Below, in pieces: positions 23,237 to 34,696 of a DNA stretch of 64,000 bases (within the stretch, counting starts at the first letter, position 1; each line of letters starts with the position of its first letter). A model generated the notes under the pieces. That model saw only the letters and a list, made by a program, of their open reading frames with translations, did not search any database and was not told the origin of the DNA. Source of the stretch: Lasiosphaeris hirsuta (Eukaryota; Ascomycota; Sordariomycetes; Sordariales; Lasiosphaeriaceae); contig JAUKUA010000004.1 of the NCBI GenBank assembly GCA_030549175.1, forward strand, positions 1,984,001 to 2,048,000, given 5' to 3'. The translations under genes and the position numbers were made by a program.

Positions 23237-26200
23237 TTACTTTATTGCAGTAGCTTGTGACAGTTTTGTTGTAATAGCTTGCGACAGCTTCATGACCCTA
23301 TGAAGGTCGAGATTCATCACCACACAACTTGAAGCATCCGAGAGCGCCTTATGATCCCGACCAGACGCCCTTTCCTTCTCGTGCCGCATTTCCGTCGTCG
23401 GCAGTCCCTGGCCGTACTCAAACAACTCATCCCAATATACATGATCCCGGAACCACAATCTCCCGGGCTCGAAGCTCGAGGCCATCTCAGATAAACATTC
23501 CTCGTCTTGTTCCTCCATCGCTGCCAAAATCAACCTGCGTCTTTTTTCGGTCTGCGTATTGCTAGGGGCTCGGTAGATGCGCTCGTACAGGCGGTTTCCT
23601 TTCGCTGATAATCGATTCTCCATTGCCTTGAACACTGTCAAGATTGGCACAGTGGCCGCCGCGTAGCTCAGACTCAACAAGGGAGCATTGGTGCCGCATA
23701 CATCATCCAACAGGTCTATCTTGAGCCCTCGGAGGACCTCTTGGTTAGTCAAACTTCTCGGCTCGCTGACCTGACCAGGAGTGGCTGCGGGGAGCCCGAG
23801 AGTGTCTCTAACTTTATGCACCGTGACTCGACCTTGGGGGAACATCTTATGGAGCGCCTCAAAGACGTTTTCAGTACAAGGTTCAAGGTCCCCGACTGAC
23901 ATTTCATGCAGTTCGGCAACCATTTCGTCAGTGAACCCGTCGGCTTTCATACGCCGAATTAGCTCTGTCTCCTCCAGTTGTGCTGTTCCGTTCGAGTGGC
24001 CAGTAACGTGCCTGGTCTGGGAGAGCCGGATCGTCATGAGAATTGTCCTAATAGGAATGTCGGAATCAGGAATGCGATGTACGTTCCAGCCTGCCTCGCG
24101 ATATAGCCCCAATTGAGATATTTGCTTGAAGAAACGGTTGTGTCTGACAGATAGGGTATCGTGGATGGTACCAGCAGACAACGCGGCAGGTCGGGCCGCG
24201 GCTCGATGCCGTGCTGTAGGGCGAGACACGGGCATGGCTTGGCCAACATGCGCAACAAGGGCTTCGCTGAAACCAGTGGTTGGGACTTTTCCGTCTTTGA
24301 AGAAGCTTTTGTCGAATATACCCTCAATAGTTCCAAGGAGATTAATGGGTTCCTGGATGTATCCCGTTTGCACAAGCATGTTGTGGAGGTGGACAAGATA
24401 GGTGACCTCGGGAATCTTGTCCCAGATCTGCATCCCGAGAAGATAGCCCTGCTCAAGTCCTTCCTGAAGGCCGACGCCGCAGAGGTAAGGCGAGTATTCC
24501 CAGAGTCCGTTTGGGTTTGTATGGGAAAATCGGGAAGGAGGGATACTTGGTAAGCTGAAGGTGGACTTGGAATCGCCAAGCCAGCCACCAAAGCGAAGTT
24601 GAAAATGTTGCATCAAGCTGATCAGGGGTCCGTCATTGCGGTGTCCCAGCTGGCCGGGCCCGCATTGCTGACGGTCCAGCTTCAAGGCGTGCTGGAGGAG
24701 CATGAGCCCTGTGAGAAAACCCCAGTATACCTTTTCCTCTCGGTCTAGAAAAAGGTCGATGTCTCGTTGCGGCTCAAATGCGCTAGCCGGCGGAGACAAG
24801 ACATGACCTCGATGCACATCCACGGACCAGCCCCTCGAAACAGCCAACGAATCCATGATGCACTGGAGCTCAAAGACGTGATGGGGGAGGACTTGACGGC
24901 CGATATCTGTTCCGGGCTTCTGCATGGCAAGAGAAGTGACATGGCTTGCAAATTCGGTCAGACCGAAAAGCCTGCGATCTGTGTCCCACTGCCACGGCCC
25001 CTCCACGGACCCGTCGACGACATCGGAGGAGAACACGTTGACCAGATCGTATAGCCAGTTGATGGCGTACGCTCGGCGCCACTGGAGTCGCTCCTCATCA
25101 GTAGTAGCCTTTTGGAGGTCAAAGTCTGGATCCCAGTTCCTTATTTCCTTCATCATCCGTCGAGTCGGCTTCCCATTACGGTTCTGTTGGAAATCTTTGA
25201 TAAAGTCTAATAGGACATGGTAGGCGTGGATGAGAAATTGCTCCTTGATATCAACAACACTCTCATGGACCTCCTTAGCCTCGCCTAGGAGATGGGGGAT
25301 ACTTATTGCCGTGTAAATGCCCTGCGCGCGGGCCACATCACCGAATGTCAAGGTGTTCATGACGCTTTCGTAAGAATCTTGGCCTGGAATATCAGGGAAC
25401 ATGGCAGCTGCCGCTCGCCGAACCATGGCGACGGCGAGGGTGGAGAGCGTACCAGCCACAGCACTGTTGAGGCCGTCGTATGCAACCTCGCGCCAGGCTT
25501 CCTGAAGTTCGTATCGAAGTTGGCGGCACTCCTTTACAAGGACCAAGGCAGCTAGGAAATCATCCGTCTCTCTGCCTTCCTTGTCTTGGATGATGCGATA
25601 GCTTTCCAGAGGGAGGCCATTGAGGCCAGCCTTGGAAAAAGCTGTAGGCTTTTGTTGCTCCTTGCTCTTTTTGCCGCGCCTGCACTTCTTTCCCTTGTCG
25701 CGCTTCGGCGCCCGCTGTCGTCTGGGTGGAGCAGCTGGGTTTTGATGAGGTTCATCGTCCGACAACCCCTCGCCCCCATCATCTTTCTCCTCCGAGGCAC
25801 TCAGTGCGCTGAATTTGTTGGTGAGGAGGAGCCGGTCGAGATCACTCTTGGCTTTTAGAGCCTCTGCTGCTGGAAAGTGTGCCGAGTTCGAGTTGGCGAC
25901 GGATCCGGCCCATTCCTTTCCGCCTAGGGCTTCGAAGGCAGCTGTCAGAGCATCTATGAATGCTTTGTGTGATGTATTTCTTTTCACCACCTCGGGGTCC
26001 GGATATAGCGCGGCGATTTGTTGGTAGTGGGCATGAAAGGCCGTTCTTGCGTCAATCACGGACTGAAACAAGCGTAGGATTGATGGTGGCGTCACATCCG
26101 CGTGTTGAGCGATGAGTTTAGAAAGAGAGACGAGACCCGATAGTGTAACAGTTCCCGACGTATTAACTGATTTTGGGATCCCATCACCCGAAGATGAGGG

Positions 26201-26302
26201 TTCTGTGCATTCGGTGATAACGGAGTTGGACGCGTTTACAATCCAGTAGATCAGCTGGTTTGTTTCCAGCTTGTAGCTGAGGTACTTGTCAGCCGTCACC
26301 AT
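23237..26302 (-). CDS. DUF6604-type fungal protein
   Basis: Single exon of 1021 residues. The N-terminus reads MVTADKYLSYKLETNQLIYW, the characteristic opening of the fungal DUF6604 domain. It is followed by the long helical N-terminal region with a Lys-rich linker (RRQRAPKRDKGKKCRRGKK) at about 205-230 that is typical of the family. The C-terminal 700 residues are largely helical and carry no catalytic motif I recognise. The start at 26302 was chosen because the domain begins exactly there; the in-frame ATG at 26491 adds only low-complexity residues. Function is unknown. The last 20 residues contain a short imperfect duplication (KLSQAITT / KLSQATAI) mirrored in the DNA. Confidence 0.8.
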   Translation of the reverse strand: MVTADKYLSYKLETNQLIYWIVNASNSVITECTEPSSSGDGIPKSVNTSGTVTLSGLVSLSKLIAQHADVTPPSILRLFQSVIDARTAFHAHYQQIAALYPDPEVVKRNTSHKAFIDALTAAFEALGGKEWAGSVANSNSAHFPAAEALKAKSDLDRLLLTNKFSALSASEEKDDGGEGLSDDEPHQNPAAPPRRQRAPKRDKGKKCRRGKKSKEQQKPTAFSKAGLNGLPLESYRIIQDKEGRETDDFLAALVLVKECRQLRYELQEAWREVAYDGLNSAVAGTLSTLAVAMVRRAAAAMFPDIPGQDSYESVMNTLTFGDVARAQGIYTAISIPHLLGEAKEVHESVVDIKEQFLIHAYHVLLDFIKDFQQNRNGKPTRRMMKEIRNWDPDFDLQKATTDEERLQWRRAYAINWLYDLVNVFSSDVVDGSVEGPWQWDTDRRLFGLTEFASHVTSLAMQKPGTDIGRQVLPHHVFELQCIMDSLAVSRGWSVDVHRGHVLSPPASAFEPQRDIDLFLDREEKVYWGFLTGLMLLQHALKLDRQQCGPGQLGHRNDGPLISLMQHFQLRFGGWLGDSKSTFSLPSIPPSRFSHTNPNGLWEYSPYLCGVGLQEGLEQGYLLGMQIWDKIPEVTYLVHLHNMLVQTGYIQEPINLLGTIEGIFDKSFFKDGKVPTTGFSEALVAHVGQAMPVSRPTARHRAAARPAALSAGTIHDTLSVRHNRFFKQISQLGLYREAGWNVHRIPDSDIPIRTILMTIRLSQTRHVTGHSNGTAQLEETELIRRMKADGFTDEMVAELHEMSVGDLEPCTENVFEALHKMFPQGRVTVHKVRDTLGLPAATPGQVSEPRSLTNQEVLRGLKIDLLDDVCGTNAPLLSLSYAAATVPILTVFKAMENRLSAKGNRLYERIYRAPSNTQTEKRRRLILAAMEEQDEECLSEMASSFEPGRLWFRDHVYWDELFEYGQGLPTTEMRHEKERASGRDHKALSDASSCVVMNLDLHRVMKLSQAITTKLSQATAIK

Positions 26303-27080
26303 GATGCCCTTGGCAAAATGGACCAAAGGGGTGCGATGGGATTTTGAAGGGAAATTGGGGTTGCAGGCATGTAAAGGCGAATAATGGGCGGCCGATGAAA
26401 GAAGTGAGTTGAAGATCCTGGCTGGCGGCGGAAAATAATGGGGAGTAAAGCTGTGCTGCCGTGGAAGTGTGGCGGAAGGAAAATGCATCATGGATAGCTT
26501 CCACGGACAGAACCGATGTAGTATCGGAGCAATAAGGTACCTGAGGGACGCGTCCCTTCGTCACTCTGGAATTTTCAAGGCGTCAAAACTTTTCGCGAAA
26601 CAATTTGATTACCTACTAACTATCAAAATAGCGCGCGCTAGCGTGAACTTGCTCCAGAAGCCACCGGTGTTGGTATTGCCCACCGAATAGAACTGGGCTC
26701 AGGAGACTGGCTTGAACAAGACCGCTACATGTATCTCTGCCTACCTGCCTTATTGATTGCACCTGTTCGACCGAGATTGACTGACTCGATCAGCTAATTG
26801 CGTGGTAACCATTGCATACCTTATCTAGGGTGTAGCTATGAGAGGAGGATGGCAATGCTGGACTAATTAGTACAAGTTTTATTGCCATTACTGATGGGCA
26901 CCGTCCTCATCCCGGAGGCATAAAAGATTGCTTAATCTGCTGAACTGGATGAACATGGATAAAACATATTTAGAGGTGAAAGCCGAAAGACTTTATTGAA
27001 ACTAATAAATTATGGGGCTATCGATCGGCCTTTTTCCATTTGGTGTTGCTGCGGTTTGGGACACTGGCGACGTGTTAGAA
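26303..27080. other. Intergenic region, no gene seen
   Basis: About 0.8 kb. The proximal part should be the DUF6604 promoter. AT content rises at 26580-27000. No coding ORF or repeat was recognised. Confidence 0.45.
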
Positions 27081-27984
27081 CTAATCTCTGCTGGCCAGTG
27101 ACTCCTGGCTGGATGACTCTGGTCCCGCTACATGGGCTGGTCTTTGGAAAATTATCGACAGAGGCCAACTCTCCGTACTCGCGTACACGGCGAAGCCGGA
27201 GTCCTCCAGAATGTCCAGAAGCTTTAGCATGGCGGAGTCGGTATTACCCCGACCGCCCAGCTGCATCCGGCGCGTGTACTTGAGTCGGAGGAAGAACGGG
27301 CTGCGTCTTGGCGCGATGGCTATGGGGCCAAAGGTCTCCAATATGGCCATCTCCACTTCGACAGGTGTTTGTCCCACAACCAGAAGTTCGCCAGGCCAGT
27401 GCATCGATATGCTGAGGAACTCGCAGGGTCTTGGCCGAGGGCACTCGTAGGCGAAGACGAAGAGCTCTGCGTCTGCAACATCTTGTTAGCTTGCACATAA
27501 TGTTTTAAAGAAGGCTTGACTTACCTCCTCGCTGGAACTCGGGCTCGGCGGCAACAGTGGGCTGCCTCGAGGGATTGAACATGACGTGCTGGAACACCTA
27601 GCCCCTGTCATGGAGCGCCTTGAGAATCTCGTGCTGCAGGCGGAGGTAGTGCTGTGTGGTCTCGCGAAAGTGGTGAGGGAAGAATCCGGCGCCGGGGTGG
27701 ACCATTAGACAGATGAGGAATGCGTCGCCCTGTTGGCGCGACCAAGGGACTCGGAGCAGCCATGCTCGGCGAACCGTCTGTTCGATGACGAGCAGTTCGG
27801 GCAGGGGAAAGTTCACGAGGCGGATGACGATGGAGGATATCCATAAGCGGACTGACATGCAGGCGCGTCCTGGTCGAGGGTCTGATGCGTGCGGGTTGGG
27901 TCTTGTTGCGATCCGTGTGCTCAGCGCACTCGGCGGGGGGTTAGGGGCATTGCTGCTGTTTTCATAGGCATACTGGAAAGCCAT
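27081..27984 (-). pseudogene. Unknown gene interrupted by one in-frame TAG
   Basis: On the minus strand two segments, 27984-27525 and 27472-27081, join in frame across a 52-bp GT..AG intron and would encode 283 codons. Codon 129 is TAG (plus-strand cta at 27598-27600). The same frame stays open and protein-like on both sides: LRLQHEILKALHDRG before the stop, VFQHVMFNPSRQPTV after it, and DAELFVFAYECPRPRPCEF after the intron. No domain is recognised. Either the gene is recently dead, there is a base error, or the UAG is recoded or edited in mRNA. The start at 27984 is uncertain. Confidence 0.45.
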
Positions 27985-30367
27985 CCATAGAGATTTCGGG
28001 AGAAATAGTGTCTGTCTAGTGAGGTATTCGGAAGATGGAAAATAGGTTGTGGATGGAAATCGAAGAGAGGGCAGTATTTGCGAACCAAGCCCGACTCAAC
28101 ACCGAGCTCTGGTGGGGAGGAGAGGGGACAGAGTCATGCCAGATCACGAGACTCCGAGGTCCCTAGCAGTCGTTCTTTCCCTCACGTATCCATCCTCCAG
28201 TCTCCGCTGGACATAACAGGCAGACACCCACCCTATCCTGCAAGTTGTAAAAGAAAAGAAGAAGAAAAAAAAAAGAACAGCTTCTATTACAACGTCTGCC
28301 AGACCCAAAGGCGCAGTCGTGACTCACCCACGCCCATCACATTGTTGCAGTTAATCATTTGCGCCCCTGACTCCAGGACTTCGTCTAAAGTTGGTGAGTC
28401 AAACAATGCCATTTTCCTTTCTGTAAATAAGATCCAAGCGCTCCTCCTCGCTAGTGTTGACTCTGGACAAAGATGACCTCTTCGGCACGAAGGAGGTGAA
28501 CACGCCGCACAAAGCTAGATATCGCCACCGCTGGCATCAGATGCTACCTTTAGCATATAAAATGCAGTCGAAGATGAAACTTTCTCCGATTGCGTCTATG
28601 AGTACTGCGGCTTGTCGGCACTGCGGAAGCCTTCAGAACCAGTCGCCACATCATGGCCGCCGAGCTTCACTACAACATGGAACATCGTCATAATCCTCAC
28701 CACTTTGATGACAGCGATGACTTGTGATCTGGATCAGAAACGAGGGCTGCTAGCCTCTCACGAGGCGTTGCGGTCCATGGCCAGATGGCGTATTTCCACA
28801 AACATCAGCTTAGAGCAGCCTCCGGGTGTGCTGCAGCTGGCGGATACGGCGGTGCCTAAGCAGCAGGATCTGGGCACCGCGTCACTTGGGGATTGAACCC
28901 TGCTGCGGAATATTCCGACGCCGGGGGTGAGCATGCCCAATATCGTGCCCATGGCGGCGAAGGATTCCGTGCTACCTAACTACGGGGCGCCACAGGTCCT
29001 TTGCCATTGACCGTGCGCTCGAGCTCGGAATATTGATTGCCAAGCGGAAGAAAAAGATAAGGAGAGCAGGGTTGAGCATGGTGAGCCGTTTGAAGGGGCT
29101 GTTTTGGTCCAGGATAGCTATCTCCTTTCGGACATGGGGCGCAAGGGGGCAGTAGTGGTGGGTTTTGTGTCTTATGTGTTCAAATCGACCCTAATGATAG
29201 ATTTTGATGGTCTGAATAATTGGCCATCACCCATAGAATCGAGTCATATGCACATCGTTGGATGAACAAGATATCAACGGCCTCAGGCATTTTCTGACCG
29301 TAGTAGGCTGATCTTGCTAGAGTGGCGATGTGCCCTTGATAGGTTCAGTGAGGTCAATGCATAACACAGGCTTCGGTTTTACCGCGCCTAGTTAGGTACC
29401 TGGTTATCATTTAAGCCTCAAGGCCGAAGAGAGAACAACTGTGGTGAATCGAGGGAAATTACTTTTCGGAAAGATCATTCACACATTTGAAGATACTCGA
29501 GGATCTAACCCTGGCCACCTCGTCGGCGTGGTTTCACTTTGTTGGACCTTGGCTCGCCCAGAATGGAGGCCGATAGCGATATTAGAAGCTGTACACGGCG
29601 CATTCAAAGTTTTTTGAATTCTCTTTTAATAATAGCTCTTCACATGTGATATGAGGTCTTGATAGGAGCCAGGAGCGGAGCGGTGGCGACCCTTGAGGCT
29701 CGCTACATCCTGCTTCAAACCATCACTCTCACATCCATCCCGCGATCCTTGACGACACTCTGGCCCCCCACGGTTGGAAAGTCCGACTCGGTTGTAATGC
29801 ATAATAAAAGCAGTCTAGTGAAATCCCGACTCATGCAGTGGGACTCTGCATTGCACATCTGGACAGTACCCCTTTTACCCACATCCCAGCCACTCAGATC
29901 ACCTCCAACCAACAAGGTAATTATACCTCTTCTGACAACCAGAGCGCGCTGCATTGCTTGGAAGGCAGCCAACCACTTGGCAGAACAATAGGATAGAGAG
30001 TCACTGTTTTGTTCTGCACGCAACACTCTGCTATTGTGCATCGTGTTTTGTATTAACCGCCTCCTGATACAACAGCGCACAAACTCGAATGCCAGGCCAC
30101 GACAGCCCAACCGAGCACCATCGGCCGTATATGGGTTTCTACCGCAACATAACTAGCCTACCAGACAAATCCGAAAAGAATCTACGAGGTATAACCATTT
30201 TACCCGCCTACCTACATTGACCCCAGTCGTATCAAGCTGTAAACCGTGGGTAATTAGTCCAAGTCCAACCCAAACGCCTCCTCCAAGTTTTTTGCCTTTA
30301 AATCAAAACAGCATCAATAAGTATACATCAAAACATCAAACATGGAATCTTTGGCCCTTTGAATGAC
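27985..30367. other. Gene-poor region with possible decayed coding fragment
   Basis: About 2.4 kb. Around 28612-28990 (+) one frame looks protein-like (LASHEALRSMARWRIS and QPPGVLQLADTAVPKQQDLG), then after a TGA continues as IPTPGVSMPNIVPMAAKDSV. This may be a gene remnant, but no family is recognisable and there is no start. The rest is AT-richer and shows nothing I can name. Confidence 0.3.
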
Positions 30368-32013
30368 CTAAGAGTGCGCTGATGCCTGGGACCGGCCAGT
30401 ATCGTCACCTTGGTACTCAACCTGCCACTCGGTGTTCTTTGAGATAATCATCCTCTGACTATCATTGCTCTGCGTGCTCCTTGCATCGCCGCTCAAGTTC
30501 CGTGAGACAACCGCAACACGGTAGTCGGCACGGTCCCAGCGCGTCGCCGGTGTCGTCACAGCGATGCCCTTGGTGTGCGCGGTGCCCATCTCCGGGTCCG
30601 ACTCGGACCCGACCACCGTCTGTGTGCCCCGCGACTCGGAGTCGGCACGGTCGCGCTTGTGGTCGGTCCGCGGCGACAGGTCGTTGAGGGTGTACTCCTT
30701 GTCCGACTTTGACTTTTGCGACGCCTTCGCGACTTGCGACGAGAGCTTGGACGATTTGGCAGACTTGTAGCCGCCGCCAGTCCGGCTTATCTTGCTACCC
30801 TGGGGCGTCTTGGGCTCGGTCGGGCCGCCGTAATGTGTGTTCAGGGCCGACATGAAGGGTCGCAGGCAGGGTGTGGTGGTGGCGATAATAGCATAGCTGA
30901 GCTGGGTTTGGGTGCAGATGGTGGCGAGCACCGAGTCGAGTGTGGGATCGGATGAGGAGAATGCGAGGGAGAGGTAAGTGAGGCGGATTATGGTCGGGAT
31001 GATGACACTGGGAGGGCCCTAAGGTTAGTGCCCTGTGGAGCTGTGTGTATGGATTCAGGGGGAGGGTAGGGTAGGAGGACATACAGCAGGCGGAGCCCGA
31101 AGGCGAAGAGCACGACAGATTTCTTGGACCGGTCGAGCTGCAGGCCTTGTGTCATGTACACTGCGACAGCGAAGAGGCCGACTTCGGTCGTGATGTCAAA
31201 CGCAGCGGTTGCTTGCCAGCGGGCGAGCTGTTTTATTAGGGGACGCACATATCAGCTCAGTACAGACAGCTTCAATGCTGGAACATGATCATCCGCCCGA
31301 GCTTACCAGTCCAGGGCATTGCTCGCCAACGAACAACCATGGCGCAGCGAGGTTACAGCGTAGACAAGTCGTGAAGACAGTCACAACCAGAAACAGCGTC
31401 GCTGCAGCGAGACAAAGGTACGCTGCGCGAATGTGGTTTCTGTCCGGGGATAGGCGTATAAAAAGGTAGACAATTGAGATCTTGGTGAGCCACAGGGCTA
31501 GGAGGTAGATTATGTCGGCCACGAATCCGTCCTGGTTGCCAAGAAAATTGTGTAAGTAATAGTCACTGACTGATATCACGAGGTCTTGATGGGCGATTTA
31601 CCTTTTGCAGAGCAATAAGACCTTCGGGTGTCACATCCTTCATGGTCTTTCCGAGCCCCTGACTAACTTGGGTGAAGACAAGACTGCTTTGGATAATAAA
31701 AAGAGCCTGGTTTGTGGTGGTTAGAGATGCACCAACAAAGCAACGATGTTGCTCACGAGAGCAGGAGTCTTACCAGAGAACCGGCCGAGGCAAAGTCATC
31801 GCGTGCAAAGCTATGTCGGAACTCTAGACGCACGTATAGACGTATAAGCATCGAGATGACTGCAAAGATGAGAGCAAGTGTAGCGCCGATGATAATAACA
31901 CCGCTCTGGTCTGTTGCTGTGAGGACAGCGAGCGGAGCCGACTGACCCGGGAGGACGGCCGACTCGCTGCCGGTAGGCGTTGCGCTGCCGGGATCCGACG
32001 AAGATTCAGACAT
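30368..32013 (-). CDS. Rhodopsin-domain (PTH11-like) seven-helix membrane protein
   Basis: Five exons on the minus strand (32013-31774, 31706-31602, 31531-31307, 31227-31085, 31007-30368) with consistent phases give 450 residues. Seven hydrophobic helices are visible. Family landmarks are TATDQSGVIIIGATL at the N-terminus, SLVFTQVSQGLGKT, a conserved cysteine in FTTCLRCNLAAPW, the ARWQATAAFDI helix, and PCLRPFMSALNTHYGG at the end of helix 7. A Ser/Lys-rich cytoplasmic tail of about 150 residues follows. The last intron's acceptor (CCCTCCCAG at 31008) was chosen because it restores the family's RLxVIIP segment. Such proteins are orphan fungal receptor-like proteins at the plasma membrane; the ligand is unknown. 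Confidence 0.9.
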
Positions 32014-32178
32014 GATCTGCGCTTTGTCCTGGTAGGAAACAAGGACTGCTACAAGAAAAGGGCCCGGGAGTCGGGGAATAAAAGAAGAGAAGAAGGGGAC
32101 AGGTCGAGCACGGGTGGCTGCTTCATCTGGTCCGAGGGAGGTAGACTACCTTCGAAACGAGAGCGGAAGCAGGGGGGA

Positions 32179-32197
32179 GGGGGGGGGGGGGGGGGGG
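32179..32197 (+). repeat. Poly-G run, 19 nt
   Basis: Uninterrupted G19, with six more Gs just upstream at 32172-32177. It lies in the upstream region of the rhodopsin-domain gene and could form G-quadruplex or cause sequencing error. Confidence 0.8.
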
Positions 32198-33988
32198 AAG
32201 CATCTACTTCAGCTGGAAGGAGGCATGAAGCGAATTGTATCCATGTGTTATCGCAGACGTTTAAGACAAGATGCTCCCAGACCCCAATCCAGTGCAAGAC
32301 AAACCGACCCGTCCAGTTCCTTGTTGGACCTTGCTGGACTCGGTGTGAGAGGCGGGAGCCTGGAGGCGGGAGGGAGTGACGCGAAACTGGAACAGCAGGA
32401 AGCAGGATGCCAGACATGCATCTGGAAAAAGAAACTGGATCTTGGAACGCCGCTGGACAGCAGCGTGGTGCAGTGTTCGGTGCCCTAGTTGGGGTTTGGA
32501 CTTGATGTGAAGTGCAAAGTTCGTCTTCTCGGAAGCTTCCAGTCTCGCACTCCACACCGGGGGCGGGGGGCACCGTACTGGCCAAGATGGAGAGAGAGAA
32601 AGGAACCCCTGGCGATGGAGTGATAAAGCGAAATAAAACATTCCCTGTGATTAAGGCCAAAAGCCTCTCAGAAGCGCCATTAAGCCCCAAAGCCCAAAAG
32701 GTAACGCTCCTGCAGGAACTGTGGTTACTAATGGCTACCAATGACTGACGCTCTCGGTACGTCTTACACTTTTGAAAGTAATCCCCGTGGAAAGCGGATG
32801 GGGGCGGATGGCGGGCGGATGGGGAGGGCGAGCGGACGTGGACCCTGTCAATGGCGCGGAGATATTAGTTGGTACAAATATTGCTTTGCATCTCCCTTCA
32901 CATTTCCGAGAGCTGCATCGCCATCACATTGAGCCTTGGCCGGCCGAGGGCTTTTGGAGATGCTGGCGCAACGAAAATTTTTGGGTTGTTGTCAAGACGT
33001 CACTGCATGCGAGACTGGCACTACCGTAGTATGTCTTGGAGCACGGCCGATTCAGCTGAGGTCGTGCAGCGAACATCACTGCTCCATCTGGAAGGTTTCG
33101 AGGCCGATCCGGCCGCCACGGACCGGCCACGACACATTTTGAGCCCAAATCGTATTGTTTTCTTTTTTCCACCTCTTATTTCTCAGATCACCCGCGCGAT
33201 TTGAGCTGGGCTCCCCGGGGCACCGAGCTTCCCCACAGGCCATTCCCCAGTGGTCCACGCTCCACTCTCACTCCTTCCCTCTTCCCATCAGTAGTTTGTG
33301 TGAACTGCATCCATATCGCTCAGCTGGAAGGAGAAGCTAGGTGGGATGGAGAGCTGGGGAAGTAAGGGCGAGACATGCGCAGAGCATCATGCCACCCAAA
33401 GCAGTCAAAACAAAAACCCCACACGCTCTGGCAGGGTTGATTGATTTTTAAAATCGCAAGAACTCCGTAATATCGAGTCGAAGTCTTTTCTTATCTTTTT
33501 TCCAATTGATCCCCCCTCCCTCTCCCTTTCCCCTCCAACCACACTTCCACACTTCCACCACCTCCGCAACCTTTACCTCCTCCTCCATCACCATTTCGCA
33601 ACCCCCAACCCAAGCCCAGGTCAACGGGAGCTAATGGGGCGGACCGAAGAGTGGCGGGACGGACTAAAATGATTGCGACTGGGGTTTGAGCACGTACACT
33701 AGGTGGCTGCATGGGCGAGATGTCCTCCCGCGGGTTCAGTACGCACTGCCTGTGATGCGATTGGGTTGGGCAACGGTGGAGGGAATCCAAGTCTTGCCCC
33801 GCGGGTTGTGTTGCCCTGCATCCGTAACACCCAGACTATCACTAGCCATAATGCTTGTCAATGCTTGTCAATCTGCGGTGGTCCAATGGCGAACAGGGCC
33901 CGGGCTCCAGTCCCAGCGTCCCCCCCCCCGTGTGTCGCTCTGTTGCGGCGAAGCCATTGGCTAGGCAGCTCGCATTCATGGTTTCCTA

Positions 33989-34014
33989 CATGCAACTTGC
34001 ATACGAGTTGCATG
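33989..34014. repeat. Perfect 9-bp inverted repeat
   Basis: CATGCAACT and AGTTGCATG are exact reverse complements separated by 8 nt. It could be a palindromic transcription-factor site or hairpin; nearby GCATGC words add symmetry. It lies about 0.7 kb before the permease start. Confidence 0.6.
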
Positions 34015-34696
34015 CAAGCCACCTTCTCGGGAAGGAAGTGGGATAAGACTTTCATAACCACTTACTGGACCCCAGTGTCTCTGGTAGGTGTCAACTCGAG
34101 CTTAGTGCTGTCTGGGTTCCCTGAGGGATATGATATGGGATGCCAATGTCGTTGGCCAATTCGTCCCGGCAACAGCCGCATGAGGCCCTAGTGCCGACGC
34201 GGACAAGGTCCTTTTTTGTCGCACGTCGGCCAAGCATCGAGGTCACAAGAAGGTGCCGCGACTGCCAGCAGGCTGCCAGCCTACCAGCGGGCCAAGCCAT
34301 GGCAAAGTGGTGGCGGTATCCAGCGCGGGGGTAGGCTTTCGTTTCCAATTCAATTCCAACCAAACCGTCACCTTACCCATTCTTAGAATTGCATCGTCTG
34401 TGCAAGGAGGCTGTTTGGGGCGTTTTGCTTGGCTACTCGTTGTATGAGAACCTCGACGTCCTGGGTGCTCCCGAGGTCGGCTGTTCTGCTCTCACTGGCT
34501 TCTTTCATTTGCTCCTCCACACGTCGACCTCTCCTTCCCTCCTCCCCTAAACCAACCCCCCCCCCCCCGATCTTGATTCGCATCTCGCAGGAGGAAGAAC
34601 GCGCTCCCCCCGCCCCCTACCCTTTCGTTTCCCGTCTGTTGTTCTGGTTGTCCCTCCTTCCACGCACCCTCATTCTTTTTGGTTACTGTAGCCATC

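Larger units (their letters stand above)
32014..34696. promoter_or_regulatory. Long divergent intergenic region
   Basis: About 2.7 kb between the rhodopsin-domain gene and the permease. It has a 19-nt G run (32179-32197), a pyrimidine-rich tract at about 33500-33600, a 9-bp-arm inverted repeat at 33989-34014, a tandem ATGCTTGTCA duplication near 33850, and a C13 run with CT-rich leader at 34495-34680 before the permease start. No gene is seen. Confidence 0.5.
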
